Source: Ideonella_A sp963843805
GTDB taxonomy: Bacteria; Pseudomonadota; Gammaproteobacteria; Burkholderiales; Burkholderiaceae_C
Reading direction: 5' to 3'
Length of the DNA: 64,000 nt
Assembly (NCBI GenBank): GCA_963843805.1
Contig: CAWJLY010000009.1
Location: 62,001-126,000, forward strand
The notes under the pieces are model-generated. The model was not told where the DNA came from and searched no databases. It saw only the letters and a program-made list of their open reading frames with translations. The translations under genes were made by a program, and so were the position numbers. Positions 1 through 9,149 of this stretch are shown here, piece after piece. How positions within the stretch are numbered: position 1 is the first letter of the stretch; each line of letters opens with the position of its first letter.

Positions 1-1
1 G

Positions 2-1118
2 CTGACCAGCGAAGGCCTGCGCGTCGGAATGACCAATACCGATGGCGTTTACGTCGAAGGTCGGCAGATCGACAGCGGCGATTGCAGCGGGCCGAAAAGC
101 GCGCGCAACGTGTTGCTGCATCCGGATGTCGATGCGGCGGTGTTCGAAACGGCGCGCGGCGGCATCCTGCGCGAAGGCCTCGGTTACGACCGCTGCCAGG
201 TGGCCGTTGTCACCAATATCGGCGCCGGCGATCACCTGGGGCTGAACTACATCACGACGGTCGAAGACCTGGCGGTGCTGAAACGGGTGATCGTCCAGAA
301 CGTCGCCGACAAGCGGCTTTGCGGTACTGAATGCCACCGATCCGATCGTCGCCGCGATGGCGAGCAGTTGTCCGGGCGACGTGATCTTTTTTGCCGCCGA
401 TCGCCTGCATCCGGTGATGGCGACCCACCGCGCGCAAGGCAAGCGGGCGTTGTTTGTCGAAGGCGACGACATCGTCGCCGCCGAAGGCGCCTGGCGCGAG
501 CGTCTGCCGCTGCGCGACATCGCGCTGACCCGCGGCGGCAGCATCGGCTTCCAGATCGACAATGCAATGGCCGCGGTCGGCGCGGCGTGGGCGGTCGGCC
601 TGGGATGGCCGGTGATCCGCAGCGGGCTGGCGAGCTTTGTCAACGATGCCGACAATGCGCCGGGCCGATTCAACGTGATGGATTGCCGCGGCGCCACCGT
701 GATTGCCGACTATGGCCACAACCCGGACGCGATGCGGGCGCTGGTATCTGCGGTCGAGGCGATGCCGTCTGCGCACGGGCAACGCCGCTCGGTGGTGATC
801 AGCGGCGCCGGTGATCGGCGCGACGAAGACATCCGTGAGCAGACCGCAATTCTGGGCGCCGCATTCGACGAGGTGCTGCTGTACCAGGATGCCGCGCAGC
901 GCGGCCGTGCCGATGGCGAGGTGATGAGCCTGTTGCGCGATGGGTTGAAGGGCGCTTCGCGGACCAGCCATGTCGAGGAGATACGCGGCGAATTTCTGGC
1001 GATCGATATTGCTTTGCAAAGGCTGCGGCCTGGCGATCTGTGTCTGGTGCTGATCGATCAGGTCGAGGAGGCGCTGGCGCATCTGCGGCAACGGATCTCG
1101 GAGCCGGTGGAGGCTTGA
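2..1118 (+). CDS. cphA: Cyanophycin synthetase, C-terminal part (5' end outside window, one frameshift)
   Basis: This is the last ~370 codons of CphA, the cytoplasmic ATP-dependent enzyme that builds the Arg-Asp storage polymer cyanophycin. The visible part is the C-terminal Mur-ligase-like domain: the TARGGILREGLGYD and VVTNIGAGDHLG stretches near the start, then IADYGHNPDAMRAL and ISGAGDRRDEDI, all typical of CphA rather than MurC-F. The N-terminal ATP-grasp part lies upstream of the window. The frame changes near 310-313, where GACAAGCGGC replaces the expected GACAGCGGC. Removing one A restores a continuous protein to the stop at 1118. The gene converges on the alcohol dehydrogenase, and a small GC stem (1123-1138) sits in the 42-base gap. 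The identity is secure; whether the frameshift is real is doubtful. Confidence 0.88.
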
Positions 1119-1160
1119 AAGCGAGCGCGGCTGCGCTCCTGCGCTGCTCCGTCGTCGCTC

Positions 1161-2174
1161 CTAAGAAAGAGCCACCGGCTCCAACACCACCTTGGCGGTC
1201 GCCAGCCGCCCGTGATGCAGATCGTCGAAGGCCTGCGCGCCGTCCGCCAGCGGCCGCCGCTCGACCCATGACAGATCGCCGAAGACGCCGCGGTCGAGCG
1301 CCGCCACCGTGGCCTGCAGATCAGCCATGCTGTAGGTGTAGGTGCCGAGCAGCGTGATCTCGGCCAGCGTCAGCTTGCGCATGTCGATCTCGCTGGCCCA
1401 GTCCTGCAGGCCGATGTGCATCACCACGCCACCGGGCCGCACCGCGGTCAATGCCGCGTTGCGGGTGGCGGCGCTGCCCACGGCATCGACAATCAGTTCG
1501 AAGTGGTTTTCGGTTGCGCTGCGTTCGCGCGGATCGAAGGTGGTGCAGCGCGCATGGCGAGCCAGCGATTCGCGGCGCAGCGCATTGGTTTCAGCCACTT
1601 CCAATTGATCGACACCGCGCTGGCGCAGCAACAGCGCAGCGAGCATGCCGATCGCGCCTCCGCCGAGCACCAACACCCGACCTTCGGCCAATGGCCGGGC
1701 CATCACGCGGGTGGCCAGATCGATGGCGTGCAAGGCCGTGGCGGCCGGCTCGGTCAGTGCCGCGGCTACCGCACCCAGCGAATCGGGAACGCCGATCAGG
1801 CACTGGCCGGGAATGCTCATGCGCTCGGCGAACGCTCCGGGCCGCGTCATGCCGACCATCGTGCGATTCGAGCACAGGTTGTCGCGGCCCTGGATGCAGT
1901 AGGCGCAGTGCCCGCAGGTGATCAGCGGGTTGCCGGTGACGCGTTGGCCGACTGCCCAGGCCGTGTCGGCGCTGTCGATCACGGTGCCGGCAAATTCGTG
2001 GCCCAGCACCAGCCCGGGTTTGCGGCGCGGGTCGTGCCCGTGGTAGGCGTGCAGGTCGGAGCCGCAGATGCCCACTGCATCGATCTGCACCACCACCTCG
2101 CCGCTGGCCGCAGTCGGCGCGTCGCGCTCCAGCAGCTGCACTTCATTGGGCTGCGTATAGACCAGTGCCTTCAT
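1161..2174 (-). CDS. hpsP: Zinc-dependent alcohol dehydrogenase, probable sulfopropanediol 2-dehydrogenase HpsP
   Basis: This intact 337-residue medium-chain dehydrogenase has a GroES-like N-terminal half with the catalytic zinc motifs VGICGSDLH and LGHEFAG and the structural zinc cluster CGHCAYCIQGRDNLC (about residues 88-102). A Rossmann domain with VLVLGGGAIGML starts near residue 168. The fold oxidises a secondary alcohol with NAD(P). It is the last gene of the operon that carries the TRAP transporter, the HisD-like enzyme and the SDR. That gene order is the one described for hpsKLMNOP in Cupriavidus pinatubonensis, where HpsO and HpsP interconvert the C2 stereoisomers of 2,3-dihydroxypropane-1-sulfonate. 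The substrate is inferred from context; sequence alone says only zinc-type polyol/threonine dehydrogenase-like. A gap of 268 bases with two hairpins separates it from the SDR. Confidence 0.66.
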   Translation of the reverse strand: MKALVYTQPNEVQLLERDAPTAASGEVVVQIDAVGICGSDLHAYHGHDPRRKPGLVLGHEFAGTVIDSADTAWAVGQRVTGNPLITCGHCAYCIQGRDNLCSNRTMVGMTRPGAFAERMSIPGQCLIGVPDSLGAVAAALTEPAATALHAIDLATRVMARPLAEGRVLVLGGGAIGMLAALLLRQRGVDQLEVAETNALRRESLARHARCTTFDPRERSATENHFELIVDAVGSAATRNAALTAVRPGGVVMHIGLQDWASEIDMRKLTLAEITLLGTYTYSMADLQATVAALDRGVFGDLSWVERRPLADGAQAFDDLHHGRLATAKVVLEPVALS

Positions 2175-2360
2175 CTCGAAACCTCCTGAGGTTCAATGGT
2201 TTGCCTGGCCGCTTCGGCGTGTTCGGAAGGACCCGTCCACGCTCAGTGCGAACTGCGCGGATCGTGCCGATCCAGCAGACACCGCGGATCCGGCTCGGCC
2301 GGTCCGCTGGTGTCGCCTCTGGCAGGCCGCGCCGGACACGGGGTCCGGCTCCTCGCCAGG

Positions 2361-2387
2361 CAGGACAGGTCCACCGGACCTGTCCTG
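2361..2387. repeat. Perfect 12-bp inverted repeat with 3-base loop
   Basis: CAGGACAGGTCC (2361-2372) is followed after ACC by its exact reverse complement (2376-2387). It lies between the SDR and the alcohol dehydrogenase of the putative hps operon, so a transcript would form a very stable hairpin. No U-run follows on either strand, so this looks more like an RNA-stabilising or attenuating hairpin than a classic terminator. Confidence 0.6.
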
Positions 2388-2398
2388 TCCGGGCTCGG

Positions 2399-2436
2399 CC
2401 CCCTTGAGGGGGAGCGGCGAAGCCGCAACGGGGGTG
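2399..2436. repeat. GC-rich palindromic intergenic element (REP-like)
   Basis: CCCCC-TTGA-GGGGG (2399-2412) is followed by GCGGC-GAA-GCCGC (2414-2426) and then ACGGGGG. Two small perfect hairpins next to a G-run resemble the REP-like GC palindromes at 15281-15319 and inside uvrA. It sits directly downstream of the SDR stop codon, read on the minus strand. Confidence 0.5.
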
Positions 2437-2442
2437 GGCCAA

Positions 2443-3216
2443 TCAACATGCGGTGTAGCCGCCGTCGACCATCAGCGTCTGGCCGGTGATGTAGGCGCTG
2501 GCGGCACTGGCCAGGAACACCGTGACGCCGTGCAGGTCTTCGAGGCGGCCGTTTCGACCGATGGCCGTGCGCGCGGCATGTTGGGCTGCCAGCGAAGCGT
2601 CGGCAAACACCGCCGCGGTCAGATCGGTGGGAAAAAAGCCCGGGCCGATCGCATTGCAATTGACGCCCTGGGCCGACCACGCCTGCGCAATCGCGCGCGT
2701 CAGCTGCACCACGCCGCCTTTGCCGGCGCCGTATGGCGCGCTGTTCGGGAAGGCGCGGCTCGATTGCAGAGACGCGATGTTGATGATGCGACCGTAGCCC
2801 TTGTCGGCCATCGCAGGCGCCAGTGCCTGAGTCAGGAAGAACGGTGCGCCCAGGTGCAGCGCGATCTGTGCATTCCAGTCTTTCGGCGTGACCTGGTCGA
2901 AAGGCTGGCGCAGGTTGACGCCGGCGGCGTTGACCAGGATGTCGGGCGATCCGGCGGCGGCCAGGATGCGGGCACCGGTCGTCCGGCAAGGCCTCGGTAT
3001 CGGCCAGGTCGGCCGTCAGCGTGTCGCAGCCGATCCGGTCGCGTGCGCAGCCGGGCGGCCGCCGCGTCGAGCGCATCGGCGCGCCGCGCGACCAGCAGCA
3101 CCGACGCGCCAGCCAGGCCGAGCGCACAGCGCCATCGCCTCGCCGATGCCGGCGTTGCCGCCGGTGACGACGGCACGTTTGCCGGCGAGCGAGAACCAGT
3201 TGTCGAGTGCCGGCAT
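2443..3216 (-). CDS. hpsO: Short-chain dehydrogenase, probable sulfopropanediol 2-dehydrogenase HpsO (frameshifted)
   Basis: Read across at least two frameshifts (near 3120 and between 2815 and 3000), this is a normal-sized SDR of about 255 residues. It opens with LAGKRAVVTGGNAGIGEA (the TGxxxGxG dinucleotide motif), then a VLLVARRADAL strand. The catalytic segment is IINIASLQSSRAF followed by the YGAGK motif, and it ends with the usual ITGQTLMVDGGYTAC tail. It oxidises or reduces an alcohol with NAD(P). The ATG at 3216 lies directly downstream of the HisD-like gene. By position it matches HpsO, which works with HpsP to epimerise DHPS through the 2-keto intermediate. Family is certain; substrate is inferred from the operon. 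Confidence 0.64.
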
Positions 3217-3283
3217 CGGATCAGACCTTCACCGCGCTCGCCGAGGTCGAACTTCTGGTTCGGAAAGTATTTGGCCAGCCGGA

Positions 3284-4541
3284 TCATCGGCGGTGCAGCG
3301 CATGGCCTTCCATGCCTTCGAGCCGCGAGATGCGCGCCGTCACCTCGCCGATGTCGCGTGCCGCTTCGCGCGTCATGCGCTGCCAGGTCAGCGTCTTCAT
3401 GAACTTGTGGACCGACAGGCCACCCGAATAGCGCGCCGCGCCCTTGGTCGGCAGCACGTGGTTCGGGCCGCTGGCCTTGTCGCCGTAGGCCACGGTGGTT
3501 TCCTCGCCGAGGAACAGCGAGCCGTAGTTGGTCAGCCGGCCGAGCCACCAGTCGAGATCGGCCGCGTGCACCTCGAGGTGTTCAGCGGCGTAACGGTCGG
3601 AGACCTCGGCCACTTCTTCTCGGCTGTCGCAGACGATCACCTCGCCATAGTCGCGCCAGGCAGCGCCGGCGGCGTCGCGTGCGGTCGGCGGCAGCGCATC
3701 GATCAGCGCGGGGATGCGGCTTCATCACGTCTTCGGCCAGCTCCTTGGAGTCGGTGAACAGCCAGGCGGGTGACTCATGGCCGTGTTCGGCCTGGCCGAC
3801 CAGGTCGATCGCGACGATCGCCGGATCGGCGCTGGCGTCGGCAATCACCGCAACCTCGGACGGCCCGGCGAACACATCGATGCCGACCTTGCCGAACAGC
3901 TGCGCTTGGCCTCGGCGACGAACTTGTTGCCGGGCCCGACCACCACGTCGGCCGGCTTGCCGGTAAACAGCCCGTAGGCCATCGTCGCAATCGCCTGCAC
4001 GCCGCCCAGCGTCATGATGACGTCGGCGCCGGCGGCCTTGAAGGCGTAGAGCACATAGGGATGCATGCCAGCCACCGCGAAACGGCGACGAGCAGGCGAT
4101 CACTGTCTTGACGCCCGCCGCCTTGGCGGTGGTGACCGTCATGTAGGCCGACGCGATGTGGGCATAGCGCCCGGCCGGCGCATAACAGCCGACCACATTG
4201 ACCGGCAGCACCTTCTGCCCTGCGGTCACGCCGGCGTGCAGCGGCACCGAGACATCGGTGATCGATGCCTTCTGCGCCAGCGCGAAATCGCGCACCTGGC
4301 GCACCGCGAAATCGATGTCGGCGCGCACCTGGGCCGGCACGTCGGCAACGGCGGCTGCAATCTGGCCATCGGACATCACGATATCGCCGTCCCATTTGTC
4401 GAGCTTGCGCGGCGTAGTCGCGCACCGCCTGCTCGCCATCGGACTCGATGGTGGCCAGCATCTCGTTGACGACCATTCTGCGCCGCCGCTGTTTCAGTCT
4501 CCGGCGTGCGAGCGGCTTTCTTCAGGTAAGTGGATGGGCAT
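3284..4541 (-). CDS. hpsN: HisD-family dehydrogenase, probable sulfopropanediol 3-dehydrogenase HpsN (frameshifted)
   Basis: About 420 codons can be assembled across four or more frameshifts. I place the start at ATG 4541 because an AGGA site precedes it and the reading MPIHYLKKA fits the family after one shift. Histidinol-dehydrogenase-family landmarks are present: GQAEHG (zinc-ligand Gln and His), AAEHLEVH (catalytic Glu-His) and SGLSVHKFMK. The passages RYAHIASAYM and VGPGNKFVAEAK resemble the HpsN branch, which oxidises (R)-DHPS twice to (R)-sulfolactate, more than biosynthetic HisD. No other his gene is nearby. TRAP genes, an SDR and a zinc ADH surround it in the hpsKLMNOP order. One shift, CTTGCG for CTGCG near 4405, carries the window's recurrent insertion signature. 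Beyond the stop at 3284, another frame continues with LAKYFPNQKFDLG, which is probably the true C-terminus. Confidence 0.7.
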
Positions 4542-4562
4542 GACAATTCCTTTTGTTGCAGC

Positions 4563-5883
4563 CTATCGGCCTACGGCAAACAACGAGATGGCGGGCACGA
4601 AACCGATCAGCGCCGAGACTGCGAGCATGACCAGCGCGAACGGCGCGGCGCGTGCCGCGATCGACGCCACCGGCACGCGGGTCAGGCCCGACATCACGAA
4701 CAGGTTCAGTCCGAACGGCGGGGTGATGAAACCCATGCCCAGGGTGGTGATCATGAACACGCAGAAATGAATCTGATTCATGCCGACTTCCTTGCGCCAG
4801 CGGCCACAGCAACGGCCCCAGGATCAGGATGTTCGGGCTGGTTTCCATGAACATGCCCGCCACCACGAAGACCGCCAGCAGCAGCAACACGACCGACACC
4901 GGACCGGTGCCGAAGCCCATCACCCACGCGACGAAAGCCTGCGGCACGTTGAGCACCGTCAGCGCCTGAGAAAACAGCAAGCGCCACCGCGATGATCGGC
5001 AGCACCACGCCACATACGCGGGCCGATGTGCCCAGCATGGCCGGCCAGTCGGACAGGTGCAGACGCTTCTGCAACAGGCCCGTTCCGACTGCGACCGAGA
5101 CCGCGATGGCGGCCGATTCGGTGGGTGTGAAGATGCCCGAATAGATGCCGCCGAGGATGATCACCGGGATCGCCAGCGCGAAGCGGGCATCCCACAAGCG
5201 CGGCGCAGCCAGCGCTTGAAATCGAAGGCGGCCTGCGCCTGTTCGTAGCCGTGGATGCGGTTCAGCACCGCGTTGGTTGCCATCACCGACAGCAGCACCA
5301 GCACGCCGGGGACGAAGGCGGCGAGGAACAGCGTCGAACTCGATACGCCCAGCACCAGTCCGATGATGATGTAGGCGATCGACGGCGGGATCAGGATGCC
5401 GGTGCAGGCGCCTGAGGCGACCAGCGCGCAGGCGTAGGGCTTGGGATAGCCGCGCTCGACCAGCCGGTCCATCGTCAGCCGGCCGACCGCCGCTGCGTCG
5501 GCCGCGTCCGATCCCGAGATGCAGGCGAACAGGCCGCAGCCCATCACCGTCGAGGTGCCGAAACCCGAGCGCCATGAGCCGAAGCTGGCTTCGGCGAAAT
5601 TGAGCAGCTTCTCGCCCAAGCCGGTGCGAACCATCGCATCGCCGGTCAGCACGAACAGCGGGATCGCGATCAGCGTGAACGAGTCGACGCCTTCGAACAA
5701 GCGCCTCGCCGACCAGCGTCAGCGGCAGCGCCTGCGTGCTGACCAGCATCGCCACCGTGCCCAGACCCATCGAGATCCAGAACGGAACGCCGATCAGCAG
5801 CAGCGCGATCAGGCCGAAGACGGACAGGACGACGGATTCATCGATGCGGCCCCCAGCGGGCGTCGACTGGGGCAACGGTTGTC
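4563..5883 (-). CDS. TRAP transporter large permease (DctM type, HpsM-like; frameshifted)
   Basis: This is the 12-TM inner-membrane subunit of a tripartite ATP-independent periplasmic transporter, about 430 residues when joined across four shifts. Clear DctM passages are LTGDAMVRTGLGEKLL, CISGSDAADAAAVGRL, GILIPPSIAYIIIGL, GIFTPTESAAIAV and GFITPPFGLNLFVMSGL. ATG 5883 lies just after the small-subunit stop, but reading from it needs one early frame correction. The in-frame alternative is TTG 5875. Extra A/T insertions of the CAG-to-CAAG type occur at 4979 and 5699. It probably imports the sulfonate substrate of HpsN/O/P using the sodium or proton gradient. The substrate is inferred from context. 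Confidence 0.82.
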
Positions 5884-5890
5884 ATCGGGG

Positions 5891-6412
5891 TCATTCCTCG
5901 AACATCGCCTTGCCCGCGAAAGGCTCGCGGCCGGCGCGCAGATCGGCGAATCGCGCACCATGCTCTGCAGGCTGCGGAAGATCACCAGCGACGAAGGCGA
6001 TCGGCACCGCCGCCTCGAACCAGGCCTTGTTGACCTGCAGCACCGGGGCCATGCCGCCGAACTGCAGCAGCTGGCGGATCGTGTGCAGGCTCCAGTACAA
6101 GCGCGATGCAGGCAAAGACGACGGTGGCCGCTCTCGGCGATCAGATAGACCACCGCCTTGCCGCGCGGCCCCATGCGCTGCAGCACGATGTCGAAGCGGA
6201 TGTGCGCGCGCTCGCGCACCGCGTAGGCGGCGCCGATCCAGCCGAGGTAGATGAAGGCATAGCGTGCGGCTTCTTCGCCCCACGCCGACGAATAGTTCAA
6301 GCACGAACCGGCGCAGCACCTCCTGCACGATGACGACGCAGCAGAAGGTGTAGAAGACGAGCATCGCCCAGCGCTCACCATCGCGGTCGAGCGCGCGCAG
6401 AAGGTTTTTCAT
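5891..6412 (-). CDS. TRAP transporter small permease (DctQ type, HpsL-like; frameshifted)
   Basis: This is a four-TM protein of about 173 residues. It starts MKNLLRALDRDGERW, followed by the first membrane segment FYTFCCVVIVQEVLRRFV. After a shift near 6299 the family-typical GEEAARYAFIYLGWIGAAYAVRE appears, then RFDIVLQRMGPRGKA, and a second shift follows near 6099. Both shifts are one extra A in a CAG context. It forms the integral-membrane complex with the large permease immediately downstream (8-base gap) and receives substrate from the binding protein upstream. Confidence 0.8.
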   Translation of the reverse strand: MKNLLRALDRDGERWAMLVFYTFCCVVIVQEVLRRFVLELFVGVGRRSRTLCLHLPRLDRRRLRGARARAHPLRHRAAAHGAARQGGGLSDRRERPPSSLPASRLYWSLHTIRQLLQFGGMAPVLQVNKAWFEAAVPIAFVAGDLPQPAEHGARFADLRAGREPFAGKAMFEE

Positions 6413-6473
6413 GGTGGTGTCGGCGGCGACGCAGCCGAGGCTGCGTCAGGTCGGCCGATCGAGGGCCCGGGTC

Positions 6474-7632
6474 TCAGAGCTTGAAATCAGGCACCGTGAT
6501 CGGCCCCTTGGTTGTGGCAGCCTTCTTGAAACCGTCGAAGGCGGCGAGCGAACCGGCGAACTGCGTCTTGAACTCGTCGTATTCCTTGCGCTGCTCGCCG
6601 CAGGTCGACATCCATTGCGCCATCTCGGCGGCGCTCGGGTTGTAGAACTCGCAGCCGCCAGCGCGCAGCATCTTCATCGACTCGGTACGTGCCGGCTCGA
6701 TCTGCGCGAAGCTTTCGATCTGCGTCTTCTCGTTGGCGGTGTCGATCGCACTTGCGCAGATCGGCCGAGCAGTTCGCTGGTACCAGACGGCATTGGCGGC
6801 GAACATCTGCGCATCGGGCACCGAGCGGATGTACGAGATGTTGCTCAGCAGGTCGTGGAAGCCGAAGGTGGCCAGCGCCGCGATCGCCGGATCGAGGCCA
6901 TCGGCCACGCCCTGCTTGATGGCGGTGGCGGTTTCGCCCCAGGGCACGACGGTCGGGTTGGCGCCGGCCAGGCGATAGAAGGTCTGCAGCAGCTTGCTGC
7001 CCGGCACGCGCATCTTCATGCCCTGCATGTCCGCCGGCGTCTTGATCGCCTTGAAGCCCTTGCGGCTGGCGATGGTGCGCGGATCGACCGTGAAATAGAA
7101 CAGCGGCTTGTAGCCCTTGGCCATCACCTTCGGCGTGATGTCGTCGTTCCAGGCCTTGCTGGTGACCAGGTTGGCGAACGACTGGTTGTCGCCGCACCAG
7201 TAGGGAATGTTGATCAGGTCGACCACCGGTGCGAACGGCGAGAAGTTGGACAGCGAAACCGAGCCGCCCTGCACCGTGCCGGCCTGGATCTTCTGCGCCA
7301 GCGCCGAACCGGCGCCGAGTTGGCCGGCCGGGTAGAGCTTGCAGTAGATCTGGCCCTTCGACAGCGCCTCGATGTTGGCCTTGTACTGGCCCTGCATGAT
7401 CGGGTAGCTGCACGTAGTCCTCGATCTTGTATTCGGTCGCGAACTGCATCGTGTGTTTCGCGGCCTTCTGCTTTTTCTCTTCGTCGGCCATCGTCTGCGC
7501 CATCGCTTGTCGATCGGTGAGAAAGCCGCCGCCCAGGCCGAGCACCGCCGCGGTGAAGCCGTAGCGGCGTGTTGCCAACATGAACTGGCGCCGTTGCGAG
7601 TGGTGTTCGGAAAGCATCTTGTCGTTGTCCAT
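6474..7632 (-). CDS. TRAP substrate-binding protein with Tat-like signal (DctP type, HpsK-like; frameshifted)
   Basis: This periplasmic solute receptor is about 385 residues long. The ATG at 7632 has AAGGAG nine bases upstream. The N-terminus carries a twin-arginine-like pattern (SQRRQFMLATRRYGFTAA) before a hydrophobic stretch and AMAQ, suggesting Tat export. DctP landmarks follow: LYPAGQLGAGSALAQKIQAG, GMKMRVPGSKLLQTFYRLAG, VPWGETATAIKQGVADGLD. One shift lies near 7400, and a possible second one near 6750 swaps a short segment. It is the first TRAP gene, following the small membrane protein gene and the operator palindrome. The ligand is not readable from sequence; operon context suggests DHPS. 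Confidence 0.8.
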
Positions 7633-7654
7633 GCCAGTCTCCTTGTGAGGTGTA

Positions 7655-7871
7655 TCAGTGGGGGTCTTTGCGCCGGCTGGCTTCATCGGCAAACAGGCCG
7701 ATGGCAAAGAAGGTGACGCTGGCCAGCACCAAACAGAATTCGCCGACTTCGCCCAGGGGGCCGGACAACGCCCGACCCGAAAATTTCAGTGCCAGCACGT
7801 AGAACACGTATGCGGCAGCCGAGCAGGCCGGCCAGGCGGTAGGTGTTGCGACGCAGGGTGGCGGGGCTCAT
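7655..7871 (-). CDS. Small two-TM membrane protein leading the TRAP operon (frameshifted)
   Basis: ATG 7871 opens MSPATLRRNTYRLAGLLG. After removing one base near 7813 the reading continues AAYVFYVLALKF, then GPLGEVGEFCLVLASVT, then FFAIGLFADEASRRKDPH and stops at 7655, giving ~71 residues with two hydrophobic segments. It sits 17 bases downstream of the LacI-type palindrome and 22 bases before the binding-protein ATG, so it should be the first gene of the operon. It may correspond to the small gene preceding hpsKLM in the described cluster, but I cannot name a family. Its codon pattern and position support a real gene. Confidence 0.55.
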
Positions 7872-7887
7872 CAGCTGTCCAGGATCG

Positions 7888-7901
7888 TGTAAGCGCTTAC
7901 A
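7888..7901. promoter_or_regulatory. Perfect 14-bp palindrome, LacI-family operator
   Basis: TGTAAGCGCTTACA is an exact palindrome with the central CG-containing core typical of LacI/GalR operators. It lies between the divergent LacI-type regulator (start 8021) and the TRAP/hps operon (first ATG 7871). A half-site-like AATCGCTTTAAT follows at about 7904. Placement 17 bases upstream of the first gene suggests repression of the catabolic operon relieved by an inducer. Confidence 0.75.
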
Positions 7902-8020
7902 AATAATCGCTTTAATCGGGCTTGCAGTCAAGCCGGAGTCGAGCTTGGCGGCACGGTACTTTCCCTATGAGGTCGGATGCTTTTGGGCAGGCCTAGAATG
8001 ACTGCAACCGCTTTCTCAAC

Positions 8021-9079
8021 ATGGCCCGTTCCCGCGCCCCCACCGTCGAAGATGTGGCACGCGTCGCCGGCGTTTCGACCGCTACGGTGTCGCGCGCGTT
8101 GAACAAGCCCGAATCGGTCCGACCGGCGTTGCGCGATCAGGTGCTGAAAGCGGTCAGGCAACTCGGCTACGTTGCGAACGCCGGCGCGCGGGCGATGTCG
8201 CTTGAAACGCAGCGGAACAGTCGGCGTGGTCGTGCCGACGGTCGACAACGCGATCTTTGCGCGCGGTCTGCAGGTCTTCCAGCAGCGCATGGCGCTGGCC
8301 GGCCAGGTCGTGCTGCTGGCGTTCAGCGACTACGATCGCGCTCCAGGAGCAGGCGCAGGCGCTTGCGTTGCTCGCCCGAGGTGTCGATGCATTGGCATTG
8401 ACCGGGTCTGAGCCAGCCGCCTGGTTGCTCGCACGACTGGCGCAGCGCGGTCTGCCCTGGGTGCACCTGTTCAGTTTTCCGGCACCCGCCGGGCGCTGCC
8501 TGCGTCGGCATTCGCAATCGGGCTGCGATGGTCCGGGCGGTGTCGTATCTGATCGACCTCGGGCATCGCCGCATTGCAATGCTGGCCGGCATTTCCGCCA
8601 ACAACGACCGCGCGACCGAACGGATTGCCGGGGTTCGTCAAAGCCTGACCGAGGCAGGCTTGAAATTTCCGCCCTCGTCGCTGATCGAGGCTCCCTACAC
8701 GCTGCAAGCCGCGCGCGAAGGCACGCGCACATTGATGAGCGCGGCCGACCCGCCAACCGCGCTGGTCTGCGGCAACGACGTGCTGGCGTGGGGTGCGCTG
8801 CTCGAATGCCAGGCGCGTGGCATGGCGGTACCGCGCGAACTGTCGATCGTCGGCTTCGATGACCTCGAGATGTGCCGGCATGGGGTGCCGGCCTTGACGA
8901 CGATGCATGTGCCCACTGAACAGATGTGGGGGATGGGCGCGCAATATCTGATCGACCGGCTGGCGGGGCGGCTCGATGCCCCGCAACAGATCGAACTCGA
9001 TGTCGAACTGATCGTTCGCGGCTCGACCGGACCACCGCCGGGTAAGCGCCGGCCTCCTGCGACCCGAACCTCGCGTTGA
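8021..9079 (+). CDS. LacI-family transcriptional regulator (frameshifted)
   Basis: About 345 residues across three shifts. The N-terminal helix-turn-helix and hinge are clear: TVEDVARVAGVSTATVSRAL, then NKPESVRPALRDQVLKAV and the hinge ANAGARAMS. The periplasmic-binding-protein-like effector domain follows with RSGTVGVVVPTVDNAIFARG, YLIDLGHRRIAMLAG, ALVCGNDVLAWGALLE and PRELSIVGFDDLEMC. The shift at 8202 (CTTGAA for CTGAA) has the recurrent signature. Divergent from the TRAP/hps operon with a perfect palindrome in between, it most likely controls that operon. The effector is unknown; DHPS or a pathway intermediate is the obvious candidate. Confidence 0.88.
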
Positions 9080-9149
9080 TCCTGCAGTTGGCGCCGATCG
9101 AGCCGGGTCGACCGTATCAGTGGCTGGACACGCGGGCGCTGCCCGGTGG

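Noticed and set aside
252..1091. Long open frame antisense to cyanophycin synthetase
   Set aside because: High-GC shadow frame: composition is Arg/Ala/His-rich with no recognisable domain, and the sense frame is clearly CphA.
3284..4541. Biosynthetic histidinol dehydrogenase (hisD)
   Set aside because: No other his genes nearby, while TRAP, SDR and ADH neighbours and HpsN-like passages favour a catabolic HisD-family enzyme.
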